From contig JAHWKK010000009.1 of assembly GCA_019347945.1 (NCBI GenBank), positions 81,912-145,911 on the forward strand: DNA of 64,000 nucleotides. Direction: 5' to 3'. The notes below the pieces were generated by a model. The model saw only the letters and a list, made by a program, of their open reading frames with translations. It did no database searches and was not told the origin of the DNA. This stretch comes from Acidobacteriota bacterium (lineage in GTDB: Bacteria; Acidobacteriota; Thermoanaerobaculia; Gp7-AA8; JAHWKK01). The translations under genes and the position numbers were made by a program. Shown here piece by piece: positions 47,081 to 55,736 of this stretch (positions are counted from its first letter, which is position 1; each line of letters opens with the position of its first letter).

Positions 47081-49191
47081 CCGGAGCTCCGGGAATCCAG
47101 CATCCGAAGACCCTCGTCATCCGAGGTGATCTGGAAAACTTCGCGCGCCAGATTGCGCATCCGCGGTCCGGGGTTTTTCCGCAGCGCCTCCGCGATGACC
47201 GCCCGGGATTCCGAAGCCCGGCCAGCGCCATGAACGACGAGCGCGAGCTGCGACCACGCCATCACATTGTCCGGAAAAGTCTCGACCTCCTGTTCGAACG
47301 CGTCTTCCGCCTCTCGCGGCCAGCCAAGCTGAAGAAGTGCATCGCCGCGGCGTCGCTCGAGGTCGCGGACGGGCGGGCTGCCGCCGTCGGCGATCAGACC
47401 GCGTATCTCGTCGAGACTCGAGAGTACCGCTGTCCAGTCCTTACGCCGCTCGGCGATCTGCGATTCCACGATGATGAGCGAGACTCGCCGCCCTCCGGCA
47501 TCGATCGCACGTCTCAGTGCCTCCGCTGCTCCTTCGAGATCCCCCTTCGCGAGCCGGACGGTCGCGAGCACCTCCATGCCCTGAGAAGGAGACGTCTCCG
47601 CAGCGATCTCCGCGTAGGTCGCAGCTCCGTCGAAGCGCCGGGCCTCGAGGTTGAGCGTCGCCAGCATCAGGGCGGTCTGTGGATTGCCCGGAGATCGTCG
47701 CATCTGCTCCTCCATCGCGGCGATCGCTCCCTCGAGATTGCCTCTCATTTTTTCTGCCGCGGAGATGAGCCCCCAGGCCTGAAGAAAGTTCGGGTTCTCG
47801 TCGATGATCGAGCGGCCGACCGCGATGGCCCGATCGAGGTCTCGCTCCTGCAGGGCGCGCGTCCCCTCGCCGAATCGTGCGATGGTGTCGATGTGCTCCT
47901 TCGGATCGGGAAGCTCCACTGCGTAGTCCGACGACCCGCCTCCGAGGTAGCCGAGCGACTGGAGCCGGCTGACCTGTTCGGCGCTCTCGACTGCAGGCCC
48001 GGAAAACGACGTTCCCGCGAGCCGCTCCTCGAGGGTGCGCCGAAGGTCCGCAACGACTCTCCGCTGCTCTGTCGCGATATTGACGGCTTCACCCGGGTCC
48101 GCATGGTAATCGTAGAGCTCGACTGCCGGCGCGTCGATCAGGTGGTACTGGTCGGTGACCTCGGAGTGGAGCTCCTGCCAGCCGTAATGAAGTCGCGGAT
48201 ACCACGACTCCGCGTAGACCGACCTCTCTCCTGTCGGTTCCGCGAGAATGTCGATACCGTCGAATTCTTCGGGCACCGGCTCGCCCACCACTTCGAGGAT
48301 CGTCGGCATCACGTCCGCAAGCGAGACCACCGCGTCTGATGTCTCCCCTCCCTTCTCATTCCCTGGAAGCTTGATCAGGAGAGGAACCTGAATTGCCTCG
48401 CGATAAATGAAGACACCGTGCTCCATCTCCCCGTGATCCCCGAGACCTTCACCGTGATCGGAGAGCAGGACGATGAGCGAACGATCGTACAAATCCATCC
48501 GTCGCAGATCTTCGATGAACCGACCGAAGATCTCGTCCGAGCGCCGAACCTCGGCGTCATACGGATCCTCCCCTTCGATTTCCGACGGGTCCCAGGGGAA
48601 GTGGGGTTCGTAGAGGTGGAGAAATCCGAATGATCTGTTTCTTCCGGGCTCCGCTTCGAGCCAGTCGACGAGCGCCTGTCGCGTTGAATCACCATCCCGC
48701 TGCCAGGAACTGATCGTCTCGCCCGCCATTTCGGTGACGAGATCGTCGTAGTGATCGAAACCGAGATCTGCTCCGGTCTCTCGACGAAGAACGAAGCTCG
48801 AGATCGCAGCGCCAGTTCGGTATCCCGAAGCCTTCAGAACGCTTCCGAGAGTGACCTCGTCCTCTGCGATCCTGTATCCGATGTTGTCGCGTACCCCGTG
48901 ACGGTAGGGAAGTTTGCCGGTGAAGATCGTTGCGTGCGACGGAAGCGTGAGAGGAACCGCGCTGAACGCCTTTCGATAGAGGATCGCATCTTCTCGAAAC
49001 CGATCGATCGACGGCGTTGTGCCGCGTTGATATCCGTAGATGGGAAGACGATCGGATCTCAGCGTGTCGATCGAAATGACGAATACCGGAGTGTCCGCAT
49101 GCACGGACTCGATGGGCGCTTCGTTTCCGCATCCCGCGACGATTGCAGACATCGCCAGGATCGCGCCGGCTCGATGGAACGTCATGATCAC
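47077..49191 (-). CDS. Sulfatase-like hydrolase with TPR domain, paralog 1
   Basis: 704 residues, first gene of the trio: lipoprotein signal (LAMSAIVAGCGN), VISIDTLRSDRLPIYGY, the nucleophile region PLTLPSHATIFTG and SDHGEGLGDHGEMEHG, then TPR repeats from ~435. It starts 60 bp after the terminator that ends the TonB receptor transcript, so it needs its own promoter or some read-through. No Shine-Dalgarno is evident before the ATG. Confidence 0.9.
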   Translation of the reverse strand: MIMTFHRAGAILAMSAIVAGCGNEAPIESVHADTPVFVISIDTLRSDRLPIYGYQRGTTPSIDRFREDAILYRKAFSAVPLTLPSHATIFTGKLPYRHGVRDNIGYRIAEDEVTLGSVLKASGYRTGAAISSFVLRRETGADLGFDHYDDLVTEMAGETISSWQRDGDSTRQALVDWLEAEPGRNRSFGFLHLYEPHFPWDPSEIEGEDPYDAEVRRSDEIFGRFIEDLRRMDLYDRSLIVLLSDHGEGLGDHGEMEHGVFIYREAIQVPLLIKLPGNEKGGETSDAVVSLADVMPTILEVVGEPVPEEFDGIDILAEPTGERSVYAESWYPRLHYGWQELHSEVTDQYHLIDAPAVELYDYHADPGEAVNIATEQRRVVADLRRTLEERLAGTSFSGPAVESAEQVSRLQSLGYLGGGSSDYAVELPDPKEHIDTIARFGEGTRALQERDLDRAIAVGRSIIDENPNFLQAWGLISAAEKMRGNLEGAIAAMEEQMRRSPGNPQTALMLATLNLEARRFDGAATYAEIAAETSPSQGMEVLATVRLAKGDLEGAAEALRRAIDAGGRRVSLIIVESQIAERRKDWTAVLSSLDEIRGLIADGGSPPVRDLERRRGDALLQLGWPREAEDAFEQEVETFPDNVMAWSQLALVVHGAGRASESRAVIAEALRKNPGPRMRNLAREVFQITSDDEGLRMLDSRSSG

Positions 49192-49240
49192 GCGGGCTTC
49201 AACGCGAGCCAGGGGTGTTCTACTTCACGAAGTCGTTTAC

Positions 49241-49278
49241 GAAAAAGAAAAGCCTCGGGGTCTTGCGACCCCGAGGCT
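49241..49278 (-). terminator. Rho-independent terminator of the TonB receptor gene
   Basis: A perfect 12-bp stem (AGCCTCGGGGTC and its complement, loop TTGC on the plus strand). On the minus strand it is followed by TTTTCTTTTTC, 26 nt after the receptor stop. Confidence 0.9.
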
Positions 49279-49303
49279 GTGAAGCGACTGTCTGACCGGA
49301 AAC

Positions 49304-52231
49304 TCAGAACCGGAAACCGGCCGAGAAACGATAGGTACGCGGCAGCTGGTAGTGATTCGGGCTGGTCGCGGTACCGAAGCTGGCATTCTTCCGCCAATCC
49401 ACACCCTCGACCGGTGTATCGGTGAAGGGGTTGAAGTTGGTGAGCCGGCTGACGCTGGTGCTTCCCGCGATCTGCGCCGATTCGTCGAAGAGATTGAGAA
49501 CTTCACCTTCGAGGAAGATCTCGAATCCACCGATCGGGAGACCCCAGTTGAGGGCCAGGTCGGTTGCCGTCAGATCATCCCATCGGAACTCACCCCGGTC
49601 GCTGAAGAAGTACGTGACCGAGCCGGGCGGGGTCGCATAGCCAGGATTCGTGACGAAATTAGCAACCGGAACGTTGGCAACGGCAGAGTACGCGGTACCG
49701 GAATCGTAGCGCTCGAGAACCGAAATGTTGAGGTTTCCGAGTCCGCCGAGCGGCAGGTCGTAGCCCAGCCAGATACGTGCTTTATGCGTCTGATCGGAAA
49801 GAAGGAAACCGGTCGGGTTGTGAGCGGCGAAGCCCCGATACTCGACATAGGTGTTGATGTTGTCGGTGATAGGACCGCTGCCCCTGTTCTCACCTTCCGT
49901 GTTGCCTTTCGTCTCCGACCAGGTGTAGTTACCGCCAATGTTCAGGCGAGGCATCGGGCGGAATCCAGCCTGTAGAACGATTGCATCGTAGGTCCGCTCG
50001 AGGTCGTTGGTGTTGCCGAACCGAGTCAGATCGAGCTCGTTACCCGCGGCCACGATCGTCTCACCAGGCGTGGTGAACGTAGCGTAGAAATCAGCCCAGT
50101 CACGATTGATGTAGTCCGCACGAACGAAGCCGGTGCGACCCAGCGTGGTGCCGAAGCCGACTGTGAACTCGTCGACGCTCGGGCTCTGCAAACTACCATC
50201 GAAAATCTGGTTCACGCCGGGGATACCGGCGCCGACCAGAAGATCGGTGTTGCCGACTCCACAAGTGGACGGATCGTTCGGATCCGAGCACTGGCTGAGG
50301 AACCACCTGAAGACCTCTTCGAGAACGCCAAACGAATCGAGACCGCTGTCCGGGCCGCCGATCGTCGGTCCACGATACTCGAACTGGAAGTACGAAGGAT
50401 TACCGCCACCAGCCGTACCGCCGATACCTTCCTGGATCTTCGAGACGTACTTCGAATAGCTGGCGTTGACGCGGAAACGGCCGTCACCGTTAACGTCCCA
50501 GGTTGCGCCGAGCCTCGGGCTGAGATTGCTGTCATCCGAGATCTTGCGGCCGGAGCTGTCGGCGCCGTCGTTTTTGTCGTACCGGGCGCCGATGTTGAAG
50601 CTGAAGTTCTGGTTGAAGTCCCACTTGTCATTGATGAAGATCGAGTCGGTCTGAAAGTCCGAACCCTGAGAAAGGATCTGGATCGGAACCCACTGAATCA
50701 GATCTCCCTCGGCGATTACGGGGCGGAGTTCTCCGGTCGAGGTGCGCGTCGGCCGGATGCCGTTGTAGACGTAGATGTCGAACGCCGAACCGGACTGATG
50801 GTTGTTGGCGAAACGGCTTTCTGCAAAGTTCTCGTAGCCCGCGACGATGCTGTGCGATCCGAGATTCGCCGTCGAAAGGTAGTACGTACCTTTCAGCTGA
50901 ATCGTCTCGCTCTCACGGATCTCGTCGTCGCAGATTCCGCAGAAGATTGGAGCACCCCAGGCGCCGCCGAACGAAAGGTCGTATGCCCAGGTTCCAAGGG
51001 CGATGTCACGGGGATCCGTGAAGTCGGTCGTGATGAAGTCGCCGCCGCTGTTCGAGAACCGGAGATCGCGGAACGAGTAGCCCGCTTCGACGAGGAAGTT
51101 GTCGCTCATCACGCCGGAGTACTGCGCAGTGATCAGCTCACGCGGGAGCTGACGGCCATTGATGTCCATCGTGCTGAGGTCCCAGCAGCCGAACGCGCAG
51201 TGCGGAGTCTGGTCGACTGTGTAATCGAGATAAGTACCGACGAGGCTGTGAGCCTCGCCGAGGCGACCGCTGAGCTTGGCTTCCCACCGCTCATCGGTCT
51301 GAATCGTCGTCGGACGCGGAATCGTGCTGGCCGTGAAGAAGCCAGGGAGATCCTGCTCAAAGTAACGGCCCGCTCCAAAGAACCACAGCCGATCGCGAAC
51401 GATCGGTCCGCCGAGGGTCGCCTCGTACGTCTGGTTCAGATTGCTCTCCTGCTGCGGCTCGTCGAGAGGAGTCGTTTCATCCCATGAAGGATTCGTGAAA
51501 CTATCGCGGAAGCTTCCCGAGAACTCGTTTCCACCGGACTTGGTAATCGCCGAAACGACACCGCCCGTAAACCGGCCGAACTCGGCCGAGATCGAGCCCG
51601 TCAGAATCGATGTTTCCTCAATCGCATCCTCGATGAAGAGATTGTCCGTCTGACCACGAATGTTCTCGTTGGTCGCCGCTCCGTCGATCAGGAAGAGTGA
51701 ATCGAATGCATTCGCTCCGCTGATCGTAATCGCGTTGCCCGGACCATTCGTGCTCGTGGACGGGGCGAGCGTAACGACATTCTGAATCGTTCGCCCGATC
51801 GGGAGATCAGAAACCATCTCCTGCTCGAACGAGGTCGCGACTTCCGTCGTTTCCGCCACCGTCACCGCTGCCGCCGTGACTGTGATCTCGCTGGCGAACT
51901 CCGACAGCATCATCTCGGCGTTGACTCTCTGCGTACGCGCGAGCCCGACTGTGACCTGCTGCTGCTGAGTCGTCATTCCAGACATGTCGAACTGCACTGT
52001 GTACTCGCCGGGCGGAATCGAGGGGAAATTGTAGTTCCCGTTGATGTCCGTCACGGCCACACGTGAGCCCATCAGATTCGGAGAGGTGATCGTGACCGTC
52101 ACCCCCGGGAGCCCCGCTCCCGCATGCGTCACCGTCCCGGTCAATGTACCCGTGGTTCCCTGCGCGAACGCCGGAATCGAGCACAGGAGCAGAACGGCTA
52201 ACAGTCCCAATACGTGTTGGTTTGACTTCAT
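49304..52231 (-). CDS. TonB-dependent outer membrane receptor, Oar-like
   Basis: 975 residues. Signal peptide (~1-24, IPAFAQG). An N-terminal carboxypeptidase-regulatory-like domain (~28-105: GTLTGTVTHAGAGLPGVTVTI...GNYNFPSIPPGEY). A plug domain (~115-230, FLIDGAATNENIRG). A 22-strand-type barrel ends in FSAGFRF with the C-terminal phenylalanine needed for BAM insertion. This layout is that of Oar-like receptors common in Acidobacteriota and myxobacteria, which import large or bulky ligands. AAGGAGG 6 nt before the ATG fixes the start; the open frame extends 30 codons further without homology. The downstream sulfatase-like trio may process the imported ligand. Confidence 0.92.
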   Translation of the reverse strand: MKSNQHVLGLLAVLLLCSIPAFAQGTTGTLTGTVTHAGAGLPGVTVTITSPNLMGSRVAVTDINGNYNFPSIPPGEYTVQFDMSGMTTQQQQVTVGLARTQRVNAEMMLSEFASEITVTAAAVTVAETTEVATSFEQEMVSDLPIGRTIQNVVTLAPSTSTNGPGNAITISGANAFDSLFLIDGAATNENIRGQTDNLFIEDAIEETSILTGSISAEFGRFTGGVVSAITKSGGNEFSGSFRDSFTNPSWDETTPLDEPQQESNLNQTYEATLGGPIVRDRLWFFGAGRYFEQDLPGFFTASTIPRPTTIQTDERWEAKLSGRLGEAHSLVGTYLDYTVDQTPHCAFGCWDLSTMDINGRQLPRELITAQYSGVMSDNFLVEAGYSFRDLRFSNSGGDFITTDFTDPRDIALGTWAYDLSFGGAWGAPIFCGICDDEIRESETIQLKGTYYLSTANLGSHSIVAGYENFAESRFANNHQSGSAFDIYVYNGIRPTRTSTGELRPVIAEGDLIQWVPIQILSQGSDFQTDSIFINDKWDFNQNFSFNIGARYDKNDGADSSGRKISDDSNLSPRLGATWDVNGDGRFRVNASYSKYVSKIQEGIGGTAGGGNPSYFQFEYRGPTIGGPDSGLDSFGVLEEVFRWFLSQCSDPNDPSTCGVGNTDLLVGAGIPGVNQIFDGSLQSPSVDEFTVGFGTTLGRTGFVRADYINRDWADFYATFTTPGETIVAAGNELDLTRFGNTNDLERTYDAIVLQAGFRPMPRLNIGGNYTWSETKGNTEGENRGSGPITDNINTYVEYRGFAAHNPTGFLLSDQTHKARIWLGYDLPLGGLGNLNISVLERYDSGTAYSAVANVPVANFVTNPGYATPPGSVTYFFSDRGEFRWDDLTATDLALNWGLPIGGFEIFLEGEVLNLFDESAQIAGSTSVSRLTNFNPFTDTPVEGVDWRKNASFGTATSPNHYQLPRTYRFSAGFRF

Positions 52232-52616
52232 GTAAACCTCCTTGGGTTTATGTGGACACTGCACAATGAAACTCAACTGCCGCTCCGTCTCTCGTGCAAC
52301 CGGACATCCAGCGCTCGCCACGCGCTATCTGTTGCATCGTCGCAAGTTATGAGTTTCTCCTTCCCGAGGAGTCTTCAACGGATTGATTGCGGTGATCTGA
52401 ATGTCGAAGCTGCTGCAACCAATTGTGTTACGCCCGAGTTACGGGGAAAACAAAGCAGGCAAGGGCGCGACTATCCCGCTTCCGTTCGTTCATCGGGTCC
52501 TGAATCCCGCATCGGCCAATCGCGATCAAATTTCCGAATGAGCCGATGAAACCTTTTCAGTTTTGTCGCGTTTTTACGAGAAGAAGACTTCTGATTAAAC
52601 GTAGAATCGGTGGCCG
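52232..52616. other. Divergent promoter region between the TonB receptor and an ABM-like gene
   Basis: 385 bp without a supported gene. Its only assignable elements are the receptor's ribosome-binding site at the left edge and TAGAAT at 52602-52607 at the right edge. It probably holds a long 5' leader for the receptor, but no known riboswitch fold is recognised. Confidence 0.5.
52602..52607 (+). promoter_or_regulatory. Candidate -10 element TAGAAT
   Basis: TAGAAT ends 9 nt before the ATG at 52617. No Shine-Dalgarno separates them, which suggests a leaderless or nearly leaderless mRNA. Confidence 0.45.
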
Positions 52617-52904
52617 ATGGCTGTCTGCAGGACACTCAAATACAAGATTCGAAGCGAGAACGGAAGCGAGGCCGAGCGTATGCTCTGGACTTTCCTCCGA
52701 AGCATCCGTATGGTCGAGCCGGGAACCGATTACCGCGCATATGTTCACGAGGACGGTCAGACCTACACGCACGTCGCGTCCTTTATCGATAGTGAAGCCG
52801 AGTTTCATCATCGCAATGCTCCGTACACACAGAAGTTTCGCGACTCGATCATGCCTCTCTGTGAATGGGGGCCTCAGTCCGAAAAGGTGAGATCGTTCGG
52901 CTGA
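52617..52904 (+). CDS. Small ABM-like (dimeric alpha-beta barrel) protein
   Basis: A 95-residue protein with the beta-alpha-beta pattern of antibiotic-biosynthesis-monooxygenase-like domains: LKYKIRSENGSEAERMLWTFLRSIRMVEPG, then YRAYVHEDGQTYTHVASFIDSEAEFHHRNAPYTQKF. Small proteins of this fold act as cofactor-free oxygenases, heme enzymes or simple stress proteins; no catalytic residues are diagnostic here. It is convergent with the GGDEF protein, 23 bp apart. Confidence 0.75.
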   Translation: MAVCRTLKYKIRSENGSEAERMLWTFLRSIRMVEPGTDYRAYVHEDGQTYTHVASFIDSEAEFHHRNAPYTQKFRDSIMPLCEWGPQSEKVRSFG

Positions 52905-52927
52905 ACCGCGTCGTTGCCTCGAAGTAC

Positions 52928-55219
52928 TCAGACCGTCTCGTTGTTCTCGGGAACCCTCTTCGAAGCGTACATCTCCGAGTCGGCCTGATCGATGGCCTTG
53001 CTCAAACTCTCGAGCGAAGTAAACGACCGGACGCCGATCGAAACGGCGGTCGGAATAGTCGACTGAATCGCGGCATCGTCGAGCCGGCGGTCGAGATCTT
53101 CGAACCGAGCCCGCGCGGCGACCTCGTCGAGTCCGAACAGAATGACGAGGAACTCGTCACCGCCCCATCGAAACACGAGATCATCACTTCGAACCAGCGC
53201 GCGTATGGCCGTCGCAACCTGTCGGATCGCGACATCACCCGCTGCATGCCCGAACGTGTCGTTGATCGCTTTGAGGTCGTCGATGTCGACGATCGCAACG
53301 CTCCCATGTTCTTCTCCTGAAGTCCGCTGCACGAGCGAGTAGTACGCATGACGGTTCAACACCTCGGTCAGCGGGTCGTGGCTGGCCAGCGATTCGAGCC
53401 GGTGGTAGGACTCGGTCAAAGCGAGCTGCGCCGCGACCGCCGCCAGCAGTTCGATGTCCTCGGCCGAGTACTCCGTCTCCGAACGCTTCGGGCCGAAAAG
53501 AATGAAACCCGTCACGCTGGAGTCGACGATGATCGGAACAATCAAGGACGCGCCGGTGACGCTCAGCCAGATCCAGTAGCTTCCGTCCAAAGAATGCCGT
53601 CGCAGATCGACGCTCGGGTTGAGAATATCGACCGAGACCGCATCGCCCCGTTCCTCGAGCAAACGCAAAAGCTCATGATCCGCCGGCAGCGCGGGCTCTC
53701 CTCTCGGTAACCCGAGGGTCGTCCGCGCCCGGAAAACCATCCCTCCCGGGTCGGGCCGCCAGATCGAGACGTATTCGGGATGGAGCGCTTTCTCGGTCTC
53801 GGTCAGGATGATTTTCTCGAGCGTTCGGACATCGGTGCCCTTCTGGATCAGTGAGATGAGCTGAACCAAAGCCTTCCGTGCATCGTACTCGTCGCGGAAG
53901 AACCTCCGATCGATGAAATCGGCCACACGCCTTCTGAGTCGCAACATCAGGATCCAGGCAAGCAAAACGATCACGCCTTCCCACAGATGCGCTACAAACA
54001 GATCCCTCAGTGTGTTGTCGCGATGAACCCAGAGAAGAACGAGGAGAATCGCGACCGGTACGAGGAGGATTCCCGCAAGAACCATTCGCGCCAGAGTGTG
54101 CTGAACACTTTTTCGAATGCTCACCCTGATTCCGAATACGCGATGCCTCGCGATGGCCCAGACCAGGACCACAGCTCCGACGGCGACACCGATCCAGAAG
54201 ACGATACGCCCGATGGCCGACCAGGTCGCTCCGGCTCCCGCCGCGTCCAGAAAGATCCCGAAAAAATATCCGGCGGCCGCGGGTACCAGTGCCGCGAATA
54301 CCATCCGGACGCGTCTCTCCTCGGAGCTGGATACGACGTTTCGGAACTGAACCGAGAGTATGACCAGCGAACAGACCAGCAACGCTGGACTGAAGATTTC
54401 GTCGAGTCGCCGGTAGTTGAACACCGTGGAGATCTCCGGTGAATAAAAAAATGCGAAAACCCTCCGGATGCCGACGATCGCGATCGGGAAGACTACGAGA
54501 TACGGGAGCCATTGAATCCACCGAGTACCGCCTCGCACTACGAGAGACCGGGGAAAAATCAGAGCGAAATGCACAATGGCGCCCAAGAATCCGATCCGGA
54601 GGAGAACATCCGTCGCGTGAATGACGGTCAACACGGGAGCCCCCAGGATCGGTTCGAATATTCCACCGAAGCCCGGAAGGTCGAACAGCTCGTTGCTGCC
54701 TACGAAGCACGCCAGCGCCGCCGCCATGGCGCGAGCCGGCGCATAGCCTGGCCTCAAAGCCAGAAGAGCTGCCGCGAGCGCGAGAACCAGAAGGTTGATC
54801 GTGATCCGCATCCAGTCGGTAATCGCCGGAAGGAAGCTCCCGGAACGGATGGCCTCCAGGCTCCGGCCGGCCCGTCGCGACACCGGCACGATCGTGATCG
54901 TCCGAAGTCTTCCGTCGCGCTCGATCAGCAGGGGTGCCGCTCGATCCGGGACGATCTCGTACAGCGGAGGAAGGCCGCTCGACGTGGTCCGACCCCCCGG
55001 TCCCGCCGCAAGCCGGTCACCCGGTCGGATTCCGGCCTGATCTGCCGGGCCCCCCTCGGTCACGGCCGTCACCACTCCGCTGCTCTGCTGCCACTCGAGT
55101 CCCGGCGCCGCGGCGCCGGACAGCGCCAGCAGGAGAAGCGAGAACATCGCTGCGGCGATCCCGATCAGGAGCCAGCAGAACCGGGAGCCCCCGGGGAAAA
55201 ACTCTCTTCCAGGTCTCAC
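52928..55219 (-). CDS. Multi-pass membrane diguanylate cyclase with PDZ and GAF domains
   Basis: 763 residues in an unusual order: TM helix (~13-35), PDZ domain (~40-110, SGVVTAVTEGGPADQAGIRPGDRL), about seven more TM helices (~130-395), a linker helix, a GAF domain (~440-590) and a C-terminal GGDEF cyclase (~610-763). The active site is WGGDEF, and RSDD five residues before it forms an inhibitory I-site. The PDZ domain would lie outside the membrane and could sense exposed peptide ends, coupling envelope state to c-di-GMP. The start is a GTG 2 nt after the DUF962 stop; a longer frame overlaps that gene and lacks homology. Confidence 0.87.
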   Translation of the reverse strand: MRPGREFFPGGSRFCWLLIGIAAAMFSLLLLALSGAAAPGLEWQQSSGVVTAVTEGGPADQAGIRPGDRLAAGPGGRTTSSGLPPLYEIVPDRAAPLLIERDGRLRTITIVPVSRRAGRSLEAIRSGSFLPAITDWMRITINLLVLALAAALLALRPGYAPARAMAAALACFVGSNELFDLPGFGGIFEPILGAPVLTVIHATDVLLRIGFLGAIVHFALIFPRSLVVRGGTRWIQWLPYLVVFPIAIVGIRRVFAFFYSPEISTVFNYRRLDEIFSPALLVCSLVILSVQFRNVVSSSEERRVRMVFAALVPAAAGYFFGIFLDAAGAGATWSAIGRIVFWIGVAVGAVVLVWAIARHRVFGIRVSIRKSVQHTLARMVLAGILLVPVAILLVLLWVHRDNTLRDLFVAHLWEGVIVLLAWILMLRLRRRVADFIDRRFFRDEYDARKALVQLISLIQKGTDVRTLEKIILTETEKALHPEYVSIWRPDPGGMVFRARTTLGLPRGEPALPADHELLRLLEERGDAVSVDILNPSVDLRRHSLDGSYWIWLSVTGASLIVPIIVDSSVTGFILFGPKRSETEYSAEDIELLAAVAAQLALTESYHRLESLASHDPLTEVLNRHAYYSLVQRTSGEEHGSVAIVDIDDLKAINDTFGHAAGDVAIRQVATAIRALVRSDDLVFRWGGDEFLVILFGLDEVAARARFEDLDRRLDDAAIQSTIPTAVSIGVRSFTSLESLSKAIDQADSEMYASKRVPENNETV

Positions 55220-55221
55220 CG

Positions 55222-55671
55222 TCAGCTCGAGGTCTGGGCCGCATTTCTCGACGGCATCAGCTCCGAGAGTATCCAGATCGGCCCGATCAGCAGATGCGTC
55301 AGGTTTCGCGCAAATGCCGGAGCCTTTCTCTCGTAAAGCCCGTGCCCGAGAAACTGCAGGATCCAGCCGAGGACAAAAAGGACAACGTTGATGGAAAGAG
55401 GGATGTAGGTGCCGACGACCCACGCCACGAGCGAAACCACGAGCATCGCCGCGCCGTATCGCCAGTCGAGAGCGAAATAGAAGACTCCCGCTGCGAGGAT
55501 CAGCAGCAGCGCGGCATCGACCCAGCCTCCGGTCCCGGGGAGATCGAGACGCGACAGCAGGCCGAGCAGCGAAAGGAGAATCATCGGAATGCCGAATCGA
55601 TGACAGATCTTGTTTCCCGCCGTACTATGGTAGGAGGCGTAATCAGCGAAGAGATCATCGAGACGGCTCAC
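55222..55671 (-). CDS. DUF962 / Mpo1-like membrane protein
   Basis: A 149-residue, four-helix membrane protein. YHSTAGNKICHRFGIP (His pair) and QFLGHGLYERKAPAF (His) are the conserved motifs of the Mpo1 family, whose yeast member is an Fe(II) dioxygenase shortening 2-hydroxy fatty acids. A lipid-oxidation role is therefore plausible. It starts at a GTG, and CAGAAT ends 6 nt upstream with no Shine-Dalgarno, again a leaderless arrangement. The GGDEF gene follows 2 nt after its stop, so the two are co-transcribed. Confidence 0.87.
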   Translation of the reverse strand: MSRLDDLFADYASYHSTAGNKICHRFGIPMILLSLLGLLSRLDLPGTGGWVDAALLLILAAGVFYFALDWRYGAAMLVVSLVAWVVGTYIPLSINVVLFVLGWILQFLGHGLYERKAPAFARNLTHLLIGPIWILSELMPSRNAAQTSS

Positions 55672-55736
55672 GCGTCCATTCTGCCACAGGAGTAATCCTC
55701 GAGGCAGGGGCTGTTGCGGAAACCGGAGGGACGAGG

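Noticed and set aside
45131..47233. 700-codon plus-strand frame opposite sulfatase-like paralog 2
   Set aside because: Arg/Ser/Gly-rich shadow; the minus-strand frame has clear catalytic motifs and TPRs.
42849..49191. Formylglycine-dependent sulfatases
   Set aside because: The CxPSR/SxPSR activation motif is absent from all three paralogs.
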